Both the position numbers and the translations under genes were made by a program. This document shows positions 28,501 through 35,394 of a DNA stretch of 64,000 nucleotides, one piece after another; the first letter of the stretch is position 1; each line of letters opens with the position of its first letter. The notes below the pieces were generated by a model. It did no database searches. It was not told the DNA's origin and was given only the letters and a program-made list of their open reading frames with translations. The DNA lies in NCBI RefSeq assembly GCF_000022565.1, contig NC_012483.1, positions 2,356,001 to 2,420,000 on the forward strand, given 5' to 3'. The DNA is from Acidobacterium capsulatum ATCC 51196 (GTDB taxonomy: Bacteria; Acidobacteriota; Terriglobia; Terriglobales; Acidobacteriaceae).

Positions 28501-29967
28501 CAGGCCACCTTCACCCAATCGGTGCCCGCACTCCCTCACGCCGCGCCGCCTGAGCATCCCGAAGAAATCCTCCGCAAAGCCATCCAGGGCTGGATGCAGA
28601 TTCTCGGCCCCGCCACCGCGCGCACCCTCGGCGAACGCCTCGGCATTGCCCCCCACGAAGTCTGGAAGCAGTTCCTCGTGCTCGAAACCACCGGCACCAT
28701 GCTGCGCGGCGTCTTCGAGCAGCTAGCCCCTGAAGACGACCTCGACATCGAGTGGTGCGAGCGCCGCATCCTCCAGCGCATTCACAAGGCGACCATCGGC
28801 CGGCTGCGCAAGCAGGTTGAGCCCGTGCCCCCGGCGACGTATCTGCGCTTCCTGCTCGACTGGCAGCACATCGCGCCCCAGCGCCAGCTCACCGGCGAAG
28901 ACGGCCTTCTCGAAGCCTTGCGCGGTCTGCAGGGCTACGAAGCGCCGGCCATCGAGTGGGAGCGCCACCTGCTGCCCCAGCGCGTCGCCAACTACGACCC
29001 GCGCTGGCTCGACGCCCTCTGCCTCACCGGCGTCGTCGGCTGGGGGCGCATCTCGCCGCACCCGGCCTTCCAATCCCCCGACAGTGGAGGCCCACGCCGC
29101 GTCGTCCCCACCAGCATGGCGCCCATCACCTTCTTCCTCCGCGAAGAGGCCCACTGGATGGACCGCTGCCTCGCCGCCCGTCAGATTCCCGAGGCGCACC
29201 TCGCCGCCTGTCTCAGCGAGCTCGCCAACCGTGTCCGCTCCTGCCTCGCCGAGCGCGGAGCCATGTTCTCCGCCGACCTCGCGCGCCTGCTCGCCGCGCC
29301 CCCCGGCGAAATCTCTCATGCCCTCTGGGAACTCGTCGCCGCGGGCCTCGTCACCGCCGATGGTTTCGACGCCCTCCGCCAGATCCTCCATCCCCATGCA
29401 AAGTCCAGCACCAAAGCCAGCCCCAGAACCGGCCTGCGTCGCAACGCCGCCGGTCGCTGGAGCCTCCTCGCCGGCGACTCCTCAGCCAGCGATGCCAGCT
29501 ACCCCGCCCAGCGGCTCGATCAGCAGATCGAGTCCGCCTGCCTCATGCTCCTCGACCGCTACGGCATCGTCTTCCGCGACCTCGCCCTCGAGGAGACAAC
29601 TCTGCCCCGCTGGCGCGATCTCCACGCCATGTTCCGCCGCCTTGAGGATCGCGGCCTCGTCCGCGGCGGACGCTTCGTCTCCGGCTTCACCGGCGAGCAG
29701 TTCGCCCTGCCGCAGGCCATGAAAGCCCTCCGCGCCTGCCGCCAGCGCCCGCTGGCCACGATGCCGCCGGTCACCGTCGCCGCCGCTGATCCTGTGAATC
29801 TCATCGGCACCGTCCTGCCCGGCGAGCGCACCGCCGCCATTCCCGGCCGTACCGTCACATTTCCGGCCGCCGCACTTTCACCAGACCCAACTCCGCCGGA
29901 ATCCCCGCTTCCCGCATCCCTGCTGCCTCCTCCAGAATCGAAGCAGCAAGGAGGACTGCATGCCTGA
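25561..29967 (+). CDS. lhr: Lhr-like ATP-dependent DNA helicase (large superfamily 2 helicase)
   Basis: A 1468-residue DEAD/DEAH-type helicase of the Lhr (large helicase-related) family, thought to act in DNA repair. The core holds APTGSGKTLAAFL (Walker A, near residue 50), YVSPLKALSNDV, TTPESLYILLTS, VDEIHAMADDKRG (DEIH box), LSATQNP, LVFVNTRRMVERIAFQLGERL, VATASLELGIDIG and QRVGRAGHWRG. Winged-helix and Lhr-type beta-barrel regions follow to about residue 860. The remaining 600 residues correspond to the Lhr C-terminal extension, including LRFLLDWQHIAPQRQLTGEDGLLEAL and a tandem winged-helix part. Length matches full-size Lhr proteins (about 1400-1550). Its stop overlaps the next gene by 8 bp. 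Confidence 0.94.
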   Translation: MPAPPIAASLAWAHPVVQEWFTSRFGTPTEPQQQGWPHILAETPTLISAPTGSGKTLAAFLICIDRLLRKAIEGRLGFGTEVVYVSPLKALSNDVQKNLEAPLHEIQQLALARGYLCPPIRAAVRTGDTSPAERRARLKHPPHILVTTPESLYILLTSEKSREHLRRVHTVIVDEIHAMADDKRGAHLTLTLERLDALVTAENTLTPAASLLTHPAPLRIGLSATQNPIELVAEFLGGARGNEVKIVQCGQRRDLDVAIEVPTVPLGAVATNALWESVYDRIAELVREHRSTLVFVNTRRMVERIAFQLGERLGAENVAAHHGSLSRKLRLEAERRLKAGDIRVLVATASLELGIDIGAVDLVCQINSTRAIAVAMQRVGRAGHWRGATPKGRFFVTTRDDLVESAALLRAMRSGVLDRLEIPPRPFDVLMQQIVAACAAEPWDERALYNILRRAHPYRDLPWQEFDQALCLLTEGIESSRGRYGAYLLRDRIHSRVQARRGARITAVTNGGTIPDTALFPVIAQPEGVQIATLDEHFAVDSSPGDVIQLGNTSWRIQRVESAGRVLVEDAQGQPPTLPFWTGEAPQRTAELSEFVSSLRTEIDCRTRGAQPGYLSLAVPEIAEAAAWLQQECCVCESGAKQLLQYIIEGRAGLGAVPSVTTIVAERFFDEGGGMQLILHAPFGGRINKAWGLALRKRFCRGFNFELQAAATDNGINISLAEQHSFPLSDVFQFLTTHTVRELLEQASLASPIFKNRWKWAAGRSLQLLRFQKGKKVAPQVQRTRGEDLLASVFPQAAACFENIEGDIQIPDHPLVAEVMKDVLREAMDLEGLTAVLEGIHSGRIQCLAVDTTTPSAFAHELLHANPYAFLDEAGLEERRARAIQLRGAPPAGAGRISPESIDEIRATLWPDIRDEHELHDLLCSLVLVPASLAHDARTAHWGLWFAHLESTHRAVIATCNSHSYFCAAERIAWLERLWPQATFTQSVPALPHAAPPEHPEEILRKAIQGWMQILGPATARTLGERLGIAPHEVWKQFLVLETTGTMLRGVFEQLAPEDDLDIEWCERRILQRIHKATIGRLRKQVEPVPPATYLRFLLDWQHIAPQRQLTGEDGLLEALRGLQGYEAPAIEWERHLLPQRVANYDPRWLDALCLTGVVGWGRISPHPAFQSPDSGGPRRVVPTSMAPITFFLREEAHWMDRCLAARQIPEAHLAACLSELANRVRSCLAERGAMFSADLARLLAAPPGEISHALWELVAAGLVTADGFDALRQILHPHAKSSTKASPRTGLRRNAAGRWSLLAGDSSASDASYPAQRLDQQIESACLMLLDRYGIVFRDLALEETTLPRWRDLHAMFRRLEDRGLVRGGRFVSGFTGEQFALPQAMKALRACRQRPLATMPPVTVAAADPVNLIGTVLPGERTAAIPGRTVTFPAAALSPDPTPPESPLPASLLPPPESKQQGGLHA

Positions 29968-30190
29968 CCCGCCGGCCCAACCCGAGCCGCCCCCCGAGCG
30001 CCCCGTCGAGGGCCGCGATTACTACATGGATGGCCCCTGGCTGGTCTTCACCCGGGAGTATCACCTGCGCCGCGGCTACTGCTGCCAGTCCGGCTGCCGC
30101 CACTGTCCATGGGGATACCGCAAACCCTCGCCCGCCAGCGACATCCGGCACAATTCCGCTACCCCTCCCGTCCCGGATTCGTCCCGGTAG
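29960..30190 (+). CDS. DUF5522 family cysteine-rich small protein
   Basis: A 76-residue protein with the DUF5522 signature YYMDGPWLVFTREYHLRRG followed by CCQSGCRHCPWGY. The four cysteines (CCxxGCxxC) suggest binding of a metal or iron-sulfur cluster. The family often follows helicase or queuosine-related genes and has no proven role. The ATG lies inside the last codons of lhr (8-bp overlap), implying translational coupling. The Pro/Glu-rich N-terminus and the Ser/Pro-rich C-terminus look disordered. Confidence 0.8.
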   Translation: MPDPPAQPEPPPERPVEGRDYYMDGPWLVFTREYHLRRGYCCQSGCRHCPWGYRKPSPASDIRHNSATPPVPDSSR

Positions 30191-30268
30191 CCGCACCCTG
30201 GGTACCTCGCGGCATCCCCCGCTCTCACAAACCCGCCTGTTCGCCATGCATAAAAACCGCCTGGGAGT

Positions 30269-30320
30269 AAAATGAAAATGGCGCACCGTCGCTTCAAGAG
30301 GGGCCGGAGTTTTTCATTTT
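30269..30320 (+). promoter_or_regulatory. inverted repeat in the ftsH upstream region
   Basis: AAAATGAAAA (30269-30278) and TTTTCATTTT (30311-30320) are perfect 10-bp inverted arms 32 bp apart, about 135 bp before the ftsH start. They could form a stem in a leader RNA or an operator; nothing else is seen in the 264-bp spacer. Confidence 0.4.
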
Positions 30321-30454
30321 CACCACACGGCGCTGATGCATCTCCCCACTCTGTGACGTCTAATACGGTGAAGGCTAGGAATTCCCGAAGGTGGCTGATG
30401 GCCGCCCGAGGCGTCCCCATCCTTTTCCGGAGTGCGTAAGAAGAGAGGAACTAC

Positions 30455-32374
30455 GTGAACTCAACCGTCAAAACCATTGTTTTCTGGGTCTTCATCCTGG
30501 CGTGCTGCATCCTGCTCTGGCAGGTCTTTCAACGCAGCAGCAACACAGGGAAAGAACAGGAGATCTCGTTCTCGCAGTTCCTGAACGATGCCCAGCAGGG
30601 GCAGATCCACGACGTCACCGTCGTGGGCGGCGAAGTCCACGGACATTTCCGCTCGGCAAACGCTGCCTTCCACGTCGAGGTGCCCACCAACTATCCGCAG
30701 CTTTACGACATCCTCAACAAGAACCACGTCGCCGTCACCGTCAAGGACAATTCCGGCAGCCCGTGGTGGTCGATTCTCATTCAGTTCTCACCCGTGCTGG
30801 TGCTCGTGGCGCTCTGGTTCTTCATGATCCGGCAGATGCAGAGCGGCGGCAACAAGGCGCTCTCCTTCGGCAAGAGCCGCGCGCGCCTGCTCTCCATGCA
30901 GCAGAAAAAAGTCACTTTCAAAGATGTGGCCGGCGTCGATGAGGCGAAGGAAGAGCTGAAGGAAATCATCGAATTCCTGCGCGAGGCGCAGAAGTTCCAG
31001 AAGCTCGGCGGTCGCATCCCCAAGGGTGTGCTGCTCGTCGGCCCTCCAGGCACCGGCAAGACGCTGCTCGCCCGCGCCGTGGCCGGCGAGGCCAACGTGC
31101 CTTTCTTCTCCATCTCCGGCTCTGATTTCGTCGAGATGTTTGTCGGTGTCGGCGCAAGCCGCGTCCGCGACCTCTTCGAGCAGGGCAAAAAGAACGCTCC
31201 CTGCATCATCTTCATTGATGAAATCGACGCTGTCGGCCGCCATCGCGGCGCCGGCCTCGGCGGCGGCCACGACGAGCGCGAGCAGACCCTCAACCAGTTG
31301 CTCGTCGAGATGGACGGCTTTGAGGCCAACGACGGAGTCATCCTCGTCGCCGCCACCAACCGCCCCGACGTGCTCGATCCGGCTCTGCTGCGCCCCGGCC
31401 GCTTTGACCGCCGCGTCGTCGTGGGCCGTCCTGATGTGCGCGGCCGCGAAGAAGTGCTTCGCGTGCACGCCAAGAAGGTGCCCCTTGCTGAGGATGTCGA
31501 TCTCCGCGTTCTGGCTCGCGGCACACCGGGCTTCTCAGGCGCTGACCTCGCCAATATGGTGAACGAGGGCGCGCTCAGCGCCGCCCGCGCCAACCGCAAG
31601 GTTGTCACCATGCAGGACTTCGAATCCGCCAAGGACAAGGTCCTCATGGGTGCCGAGCGCAAGTCCATGCTGCTCACCGATGAAGAGAAGCGCGTCACGG
31701 CCTATCACGAGTCCGGGCACGCCATCGTCGCCGCCATGCGCAAGCATGCTGACCCGCTCCACAAGGTCACCATCATTCCGCGCGGCATGGCCCTCGGCGT
31801 CACCATGCAGTTGCCCGAGGAAGACAAGCACACCGTCACCAAGGACTATCTCGAAACGCAGCTCGCCATCCTCATGGGCGGCCGCATCGCCGAAGAGATC
31901 TTCCTGCACCAGATGACCACCGGCGCCGGCAACGACATCGAGCGCGCCACTGAAATGGCCCGCAAGATGGTCTGCGAATACGGCATGAGCCGCCTCGGCC
32001 CGCTCACCTACGGCAAAAAGGAAGAGCAGATCTTCCTCGGCCGTGAAATCGCACAGCACCGCGACTTCTCAGAGGAGACGGCCCGGCAGATCGACGCCGA
32101 AGTTCGCAGCCTGGTCGATGAGGCCTACCGCGCCTCCTACCAGTTGCTCAACGACAACCAGCCCATCATGCACAAAATGGCCGCCGCTCTGCTCGAGCGC
32201 GAAACCATCGATGCCAATGACATTCGCATGATCATCGAGGGCAAAGACCTGCCGCCGCTCAAGCCTTCCGGAGGCTCTGGCACCGCCACCACAGATGACG
32301 TGCAGCAGGTGCTCAAGCCCAGTTCAGACCGTGGCGCCGGCGGCCTGCCCGAGGGCAGCCCATCGCCCGCCTGA
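30455..32374 (+). CDS. ftsH: ATP-dependent zinc metalloprotease FtsH
   Basis: An essential membrane AAA+ protease that degrades misfolded membrane proteins and regulators such as LpxC. The 639-residue protein has two membrane helices (about 7-24 and 106-124) flanking a periplasmic domain, Walker A GPPGTGKT (196-203), Walker [13 protein letters not shown], and second region of homology [20 protein letters not shown]. The zinc motif HESGH lies near residue 420, with the third ligand in the AGNDIERAT region. GTG at 30455 is preceded by AGAGGAA. The C-terminal tail is Ser/Gly-rich. A terminator follows. Confidence 0.98.
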   Translation: MNSTVKTIVFWVFILACCILLWQVFQRSSNTGKEQEISFSQFLNDAQQGQIHDVTVVGGEVHGHFRSANAAFHVEVPTNYPQLYDILNKNHVAVTVKDNSGSPWWSILIQFSPVLVLVALWFFMIRQMQSGGNKALSFGKSRARLLSMQQKKVTFKDVAGVDEAKEELKEIIEFLREAQKFQKLGGRIPKGVLLVGPPGTGKTLLARAVAGEANVPFFSISGSDFVEMFVGVGASRVRDLFEQGKKNAPCIIFIDEIDAVGRHRGAGLGGGHDEREQTLNQLLVEMDGFEANDGVILVAATNRPDVLDPALLRPGRFDRRVVVGRPDVRGREEVLRVHAKKVPLAEDVDLRVLARGTPGFSGADLANMVNEGALSAARANRKVVTMQDFESAKDKVLMGAERKSMLLTDEEKRVTAYHESGHAIVAAMRKHADPLHKVTIIPRGMALGVTMQLPEEDKHTVTKDYLETQLAILMGGRIAEEIFLHQMTTGAGNDIERATEMARKMVCEYGMSRLGPLTYGKKEEQIFLGREIAQHRDFSEETARQIDAEVRSLVDEAYRASYQLLNDNQPIMHKMAAALLERETIDANDIRMIIEGKDLPPLKPSGGSGTATTDDVQQVLKPSSDRGAGGLPEGSPSPA

Positions 32375-32407
32375 TCTGGAAGCCAATCCGGCAATCAGTT
32401 CACCCTC

Positions 32408-32431
32408 AAGGGCAGCCTTCCGGCTGCCCTT
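32408..32431 (+). terminator. Rho-independent terminator of ftsH
   Basis: AAGGGCAGCC / GGCTGCCCTT stem, 4-nt loop, then a TTTTT run. It lies 34 bp after the ftsH stop. Confidence 0.9.
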
Positions 32432-32461
32432 TTTCTATTCAGAGAACCTTTCCGGTCGGAG

Positions 32462-32790
32462 GCCCGTATCAGGGCACGGCTTCAGCCGTGCCGCAAAGCA
32501 GCAGAGAAAATCCGGGCTTCAGCCCCTGCGCCCGTCCCCCCACGAACTCACCGCCTCCGGATGCGTCATTCTGAGCGAACCGGGGCCCCCGGCGGGCGCA
32601 GCACGCTGGGGTGGTGAAGCGAAGAATCCCGGCCATCTGTCGCACGCAGATGCCGCATCAGGTTTCTCCCACCATCCCCCCCTTACCAGAAGAGACGCAA
32701 ACATCCTCCGCCCTGAAGGGTACGGGCTTCAGCCCGTACATCCCATACCCCCTCAGAAAGGGGCTTCAGCCCCCGAGGGAAAAGCAGCCT
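32462..32790 (+). repeat. mosaic of dispersed repeat modules C, B and D
   Basis: The 507-bp spacer between ftsH and rnc is almost wholly repeat. In order: GTATCAGGGCACGGCTTCAG hairpin (module C, about 32467), CATTCTGAGCG through TTTCTCCCACCATC (module B, about 32563-32680), then GGTACGGGCTTCAGCCCGTAC and GGGGCTTCAGCCCC (module D, 32713-32785). The same modules recur at 38.4-38.9, 41.6-42.1, 46.7-47.0, 49.3-49.8 and 51.2-51.4 kb. No gene is seen. Confidence 0.9.
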
Positions 32791-32881
32791 CCAAAGCCCC
32801 ATTTCCCTTTCCGGCAACAATCCGGCCTTGGTGCTCCTCCCCCGATTGCACTAGATTGAAGGCAGAGCAGGGACGCGCCGC

Positions 32882-33790
32882 GTGAACAAATCCGAAGCCC
32901 AAAAAGAAGCACGCAAACAAGCCGCGCAGGATGCCGAACTCGAAGCCGCGCTCGGCTACACCTTTCAGGACAAAGGCCTGCTCGCGCGCGCCCTGACCCA
33001 CAGCTCGCTCGCTTACGAGCAAACAGCCCAAACTGCAACGCCGGCTGCCGCCAGAGCCACCGGCAAATCCTCCGAGGCCCGCACCCGCCGCTCGCCCCTT
33101 GAAGACAACGAGCAGCTTGAATTCCTCGGCGACGCCGTACTGGGCCTCATCGTGGCCGAAGCCCTCTACCGCGCTCATCCCGAAATGTCCGAGGGCCAGC
33201 TCACCCGCCTGCGCTCGGCACTCGTCAGCCGCAAGCACATGGGCCAGGTCGCCCACCGCCTGCATCTGGGCACTTATCTGCGCATGGGCCGTGGCGAAGA
33301 GCGCAGCGGAGGCCGCAAAAAGCCCGCCCTGCTCGCCAACGCCGCCGAAGCGCTCATCGCCGCCGTCTATCTTGACGCCGCCGGCATCACTGGCCCCTGC
33401 GAAACCGCTCTGACCGCGGCCCGCGCCATCATCGAGCGCCACGTCATCGAGCCTTCGCTGCCCTCGCTGCTTCAGGAGGCCTCACGCGGCACCAGCATCG
33501 GCGACCACAAATCCGCGCTGCAGGAGTTTCTCCAGTCCGAGCACCGGGGCCAGCCCGAATACGTGGTCACCGGCCAGAGCGGCCCCGATCATCACAAGCG
33601 CTTCCTCGTCGAGGTTCGCCTGCCCGGCAAGGCCGGAGCCCCCGGCACAGCCCTCGCACGCGGCATCGGCGGCACCAAGAAGCACGCCGAGCAGGAAGCG
33701 GCACGCCGCGCGCTCCGCAAGCTCCAGGCCGCCCCGCGTCCCACACGTAAAGCAGAGAAAGCCCCCCGAGAGCCGCAGGAGCCTGCTTGA
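32882..33790 (+). CDS. rnc: ribonuclease III
   Basis: The double-strand-specific RNase that processes rRNA and many mRNAs. The 302-residue protein has the signature NEQLEFLGDAVL at residues 76-87, with catalytic acidic residues there and in the second NAAEALIAAVYLDAG-like stretch near residue 160. A C-terminal dsRNA-binding domain (DHKSALQEFLQSEHRGQPEYVV through AEQEAARRALRKL) follows. A Thr/Ala/Arg-rich insert of about 25 residues before the signature and a basic Pro/Arg tail make it longer than the 226-residue E. coli enzyme. GTG start at 32882. It begins a four-gene run; the next start overlaps its stop. Confidence 0.96.
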   Translation: MNKSEAQKEARKQAAQDAELEAALGYTFQDKGLLARALTHSSLAYEQTAQTATPAAARATGKSSEARTRRSPLEDNEQLEFLGDAVLGLIVAEALYRAHPEMSEGQLTRLRSALVSRKHMGQVAHRLHLGTYLRMGRGEERSGGRKKPALLANAAEALIAAVYLDAAGITGPCETALTAARAIIERHVIEPSLPSLLQEASRGTSIGDHKSALQEFLQSEHRGQPEYVVTGQSGPDHHKRFLVEVRLPGKAGAPGTALARGIGGTKKHAEQEAARRALRKLQAAPRPTRKAEKAPREPQEPA

Positions 33791-34563
33791 CGCCTCCGCC
33801 TGCTGCTTCCCGGCCACAACCCGCCACGCCTCCCTTGCACTACGGGCCACTGCACGCCACCGCCTCCACGCTTCGCCTGCTGGTGGCCATTGTCTTCGTC
33901 TTTACCTTCCTCGTGCAGCCATTTCGCATCCCCTCCGCGTCCATGGAGCCAACGCTGCTCGTCGGCGACTTTCTCCTCGTCAACAAAGTGGTCTTTGCGC
34001 CGCCAACCCGCTGGGCCTCCGCGCTGCTGCCCTATCGCAATCCCCGCGACGGCGACATCATCGTCTTCCACTTTCCTGAGAATCCACCCGAGCACGTCAT
34101 CAAGCGCATCCTCGGCCGCCCCGGCGACCGCATCCACCTGCGCAACGGCCGTGTCTACCGCAACGGCAAGCTCCTCGTGGAGCCTTACGCCCTCTACCTG
34201 CCCGCTTATCCCGACCGTTTCCGCGATGATTTCCCCGCCGTCGCCTACAACTATCCCGGCCCGGACTATCACGGCTGGCTCAGCATGCAGCAGGACGTCC
34301 GCCGCGGCAATCTCTACGTCCCGCCCGGCGACTACTTCGTCATGGGCGACGACCGCAATGACAGCCGCGACAGCCGCTACTGGGGCTTTGTTCCGCGCCG
34401 CAACATCGTCGGCCCGCCCGTCTTCATCTACTTCTCCCTGCGCGAGCCCTCCGGCGTCCCGGCTCCGGCGCTCCCCAGTGATAAACTCGGACAGAAAAGC
34501 GGTTTCTGGAGCCGTCTTTTCAATTTCGCACGCTGGGATCGCATCTTCCGCCCCGTCCACTGA
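33787..34563 (+). CDS. lepB: signal peptidase I, first paralogue
   Basis: A membrane serine protease that removes signal peptides from exported proteins. The 258-residue protein has a single N-terminal membrane helix (about 29-44), then catalytic Ser52 in PSASMEPTLLVGD and Lys106 in HVIKRILGRPGDRI. The conserved box GDYFVMGDDRNDSRDSRYWGFVP comes near residue 180. The start is a TTG that overlaps the rnc stop (TTGA), giving tight coupling. It is about 40% similar by eye to the next gene, a tandem paralogue. Both active-site residues are intact, so both should be active. Confidence 0.94.
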   Translation: MTPPPAASRPQPATPPLHYGPLHATASTLRLLVAIVFVFTFLVQPFRIPSASMEPTLLVGDFLLVNKVVFAPPTRWASALLPYRNPRDGDIIVFHFPENPPEHVIKRILGRPGDRIHLRNGRVYRNGKLLVEPYALYLPAYPDRFRDDFPAVAYNYPGPDYHGWLSMQQDVRRGNLYVPPGDYFVMGDDRNDSRDSRYWGFVPRRNIVGPPVFIYFSLREPSGVPAPALPSDKLGQKSGFWSRLFNFARWDRIFRPVH

Positions 34564-34616
34564 AAGCCGTGCCGGCAAAAACGGAAGCTCTTCCGATCCT
34601 CCGCGACCTGAGGCTT

Positions 34617-35393
34617 ATGGAACCGACTGTTGACCCGAAGGCGGCACAAAAGCCGCGCACCGAAGAGACGCCCCTCGAAGCCTTCTCCTCTATCTGCAGC
34701 GTGCTGGTCATCGGACTCTTTGTCCTCACCTTCATCTTCCAGAACTTCGTCATTCCCTCCGGCTCCATGGAGAAGACGCTGCTCATCGGCGACCACGTTC
34801 TCGTCGATCGCGTCACCCTCGCCCCGCCCACCCGCTGGGCCGAGTGGCTGCTGCCCTACGGCCATGTGAAGCACGGCGACATCATCGTCTTTTACAAGCC
34901 AGGCGAGCCAAATATGTTCCTCGTCAAGCGCGTCATCGGCATGCCCGGCGACCGCATCCACCTCGTCAACGGACAGGTCTATCGCAATGGCGTCGCGCTC
35001 CATGAGCCCTTCGCGCAAAAGCGCGCCCCGGGCGACTTCAACTCCTATCGCGATGATTTTCCCGCCGTCTCACCTCAGACAGACCCCGACGTCACCGCCG
35101 AGTGGGCCGTCTCGCTGCCCAACCATATTCAGAATGGCAATCTCGTCGTGCCCCCGGGCAAGTACTTTGCCATGGGCGACAATCGCCCCCTCAGCCTTGA
35201 CAGCCGCTACTGGGGCTTTGTTCCGCGCCGCAACATCGTCGGCCGCCCGCTCTTCGTCTACTGGTCCTTCAAAATGCCTGCCGATCAGGAAGACAAGACC
35301 ACCTTTGGCGACCACGTAGCCTACTTCTTCCACGAGACCCTGCACTTCTTCACGCAGACCCGCTGGAACCGCACCTTCCACATGGTGAACTAG
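34617..35393 (+). CDS. lepB: signal peptidase I, second paralogue
   Basis: A 258-residue paralogue of the preceding gene. It has one membrane helix (about 27-44), catalytic Ser50 in PSGSMEKTLLIGD, Lys104 in LVKRVIGMPGDRI, and the GKYFAMGDNRPLSLDSRYWGFVP box. In the last box PLSLDS replaces NDSRDS of the first copy. ATG at 34617 (GAGG 4 bp upstream) is preferred; a GTG at 34569 would add 16 residues. The loop between box B and box E differs between the copies (YGDFNSYRDDFP versus YPDRFRDDFP contexts), which might change substrate preference. The stop is 1 bp before the next ATG. Confidence 0.93.
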   Translation: MEPTVDPKAAQKPRTEETPLEAFSSICSVLVIGLFVLTFIFQNFVIPSGSMEKTLLIGDHVLVDRVTLAPPTRWAEWLLPYGHVKHGDIIVFYKPGEPNMFLVKRVIGMPGDRIHLVNGQVYRNGVALHEPFAQKRAPGDFNSYRDDFPAVSPQTDPDVTAEWAVSLPNHIQNGNLVVPPGKYFAMGDNRPLSLDSRYWGFVPRRNIVGRPLFVYWSFKMPADQEDKTTFGDHVAYFFHETLHFFTQTRWNRTFHMVN

Positions 35394-35394
35394 C

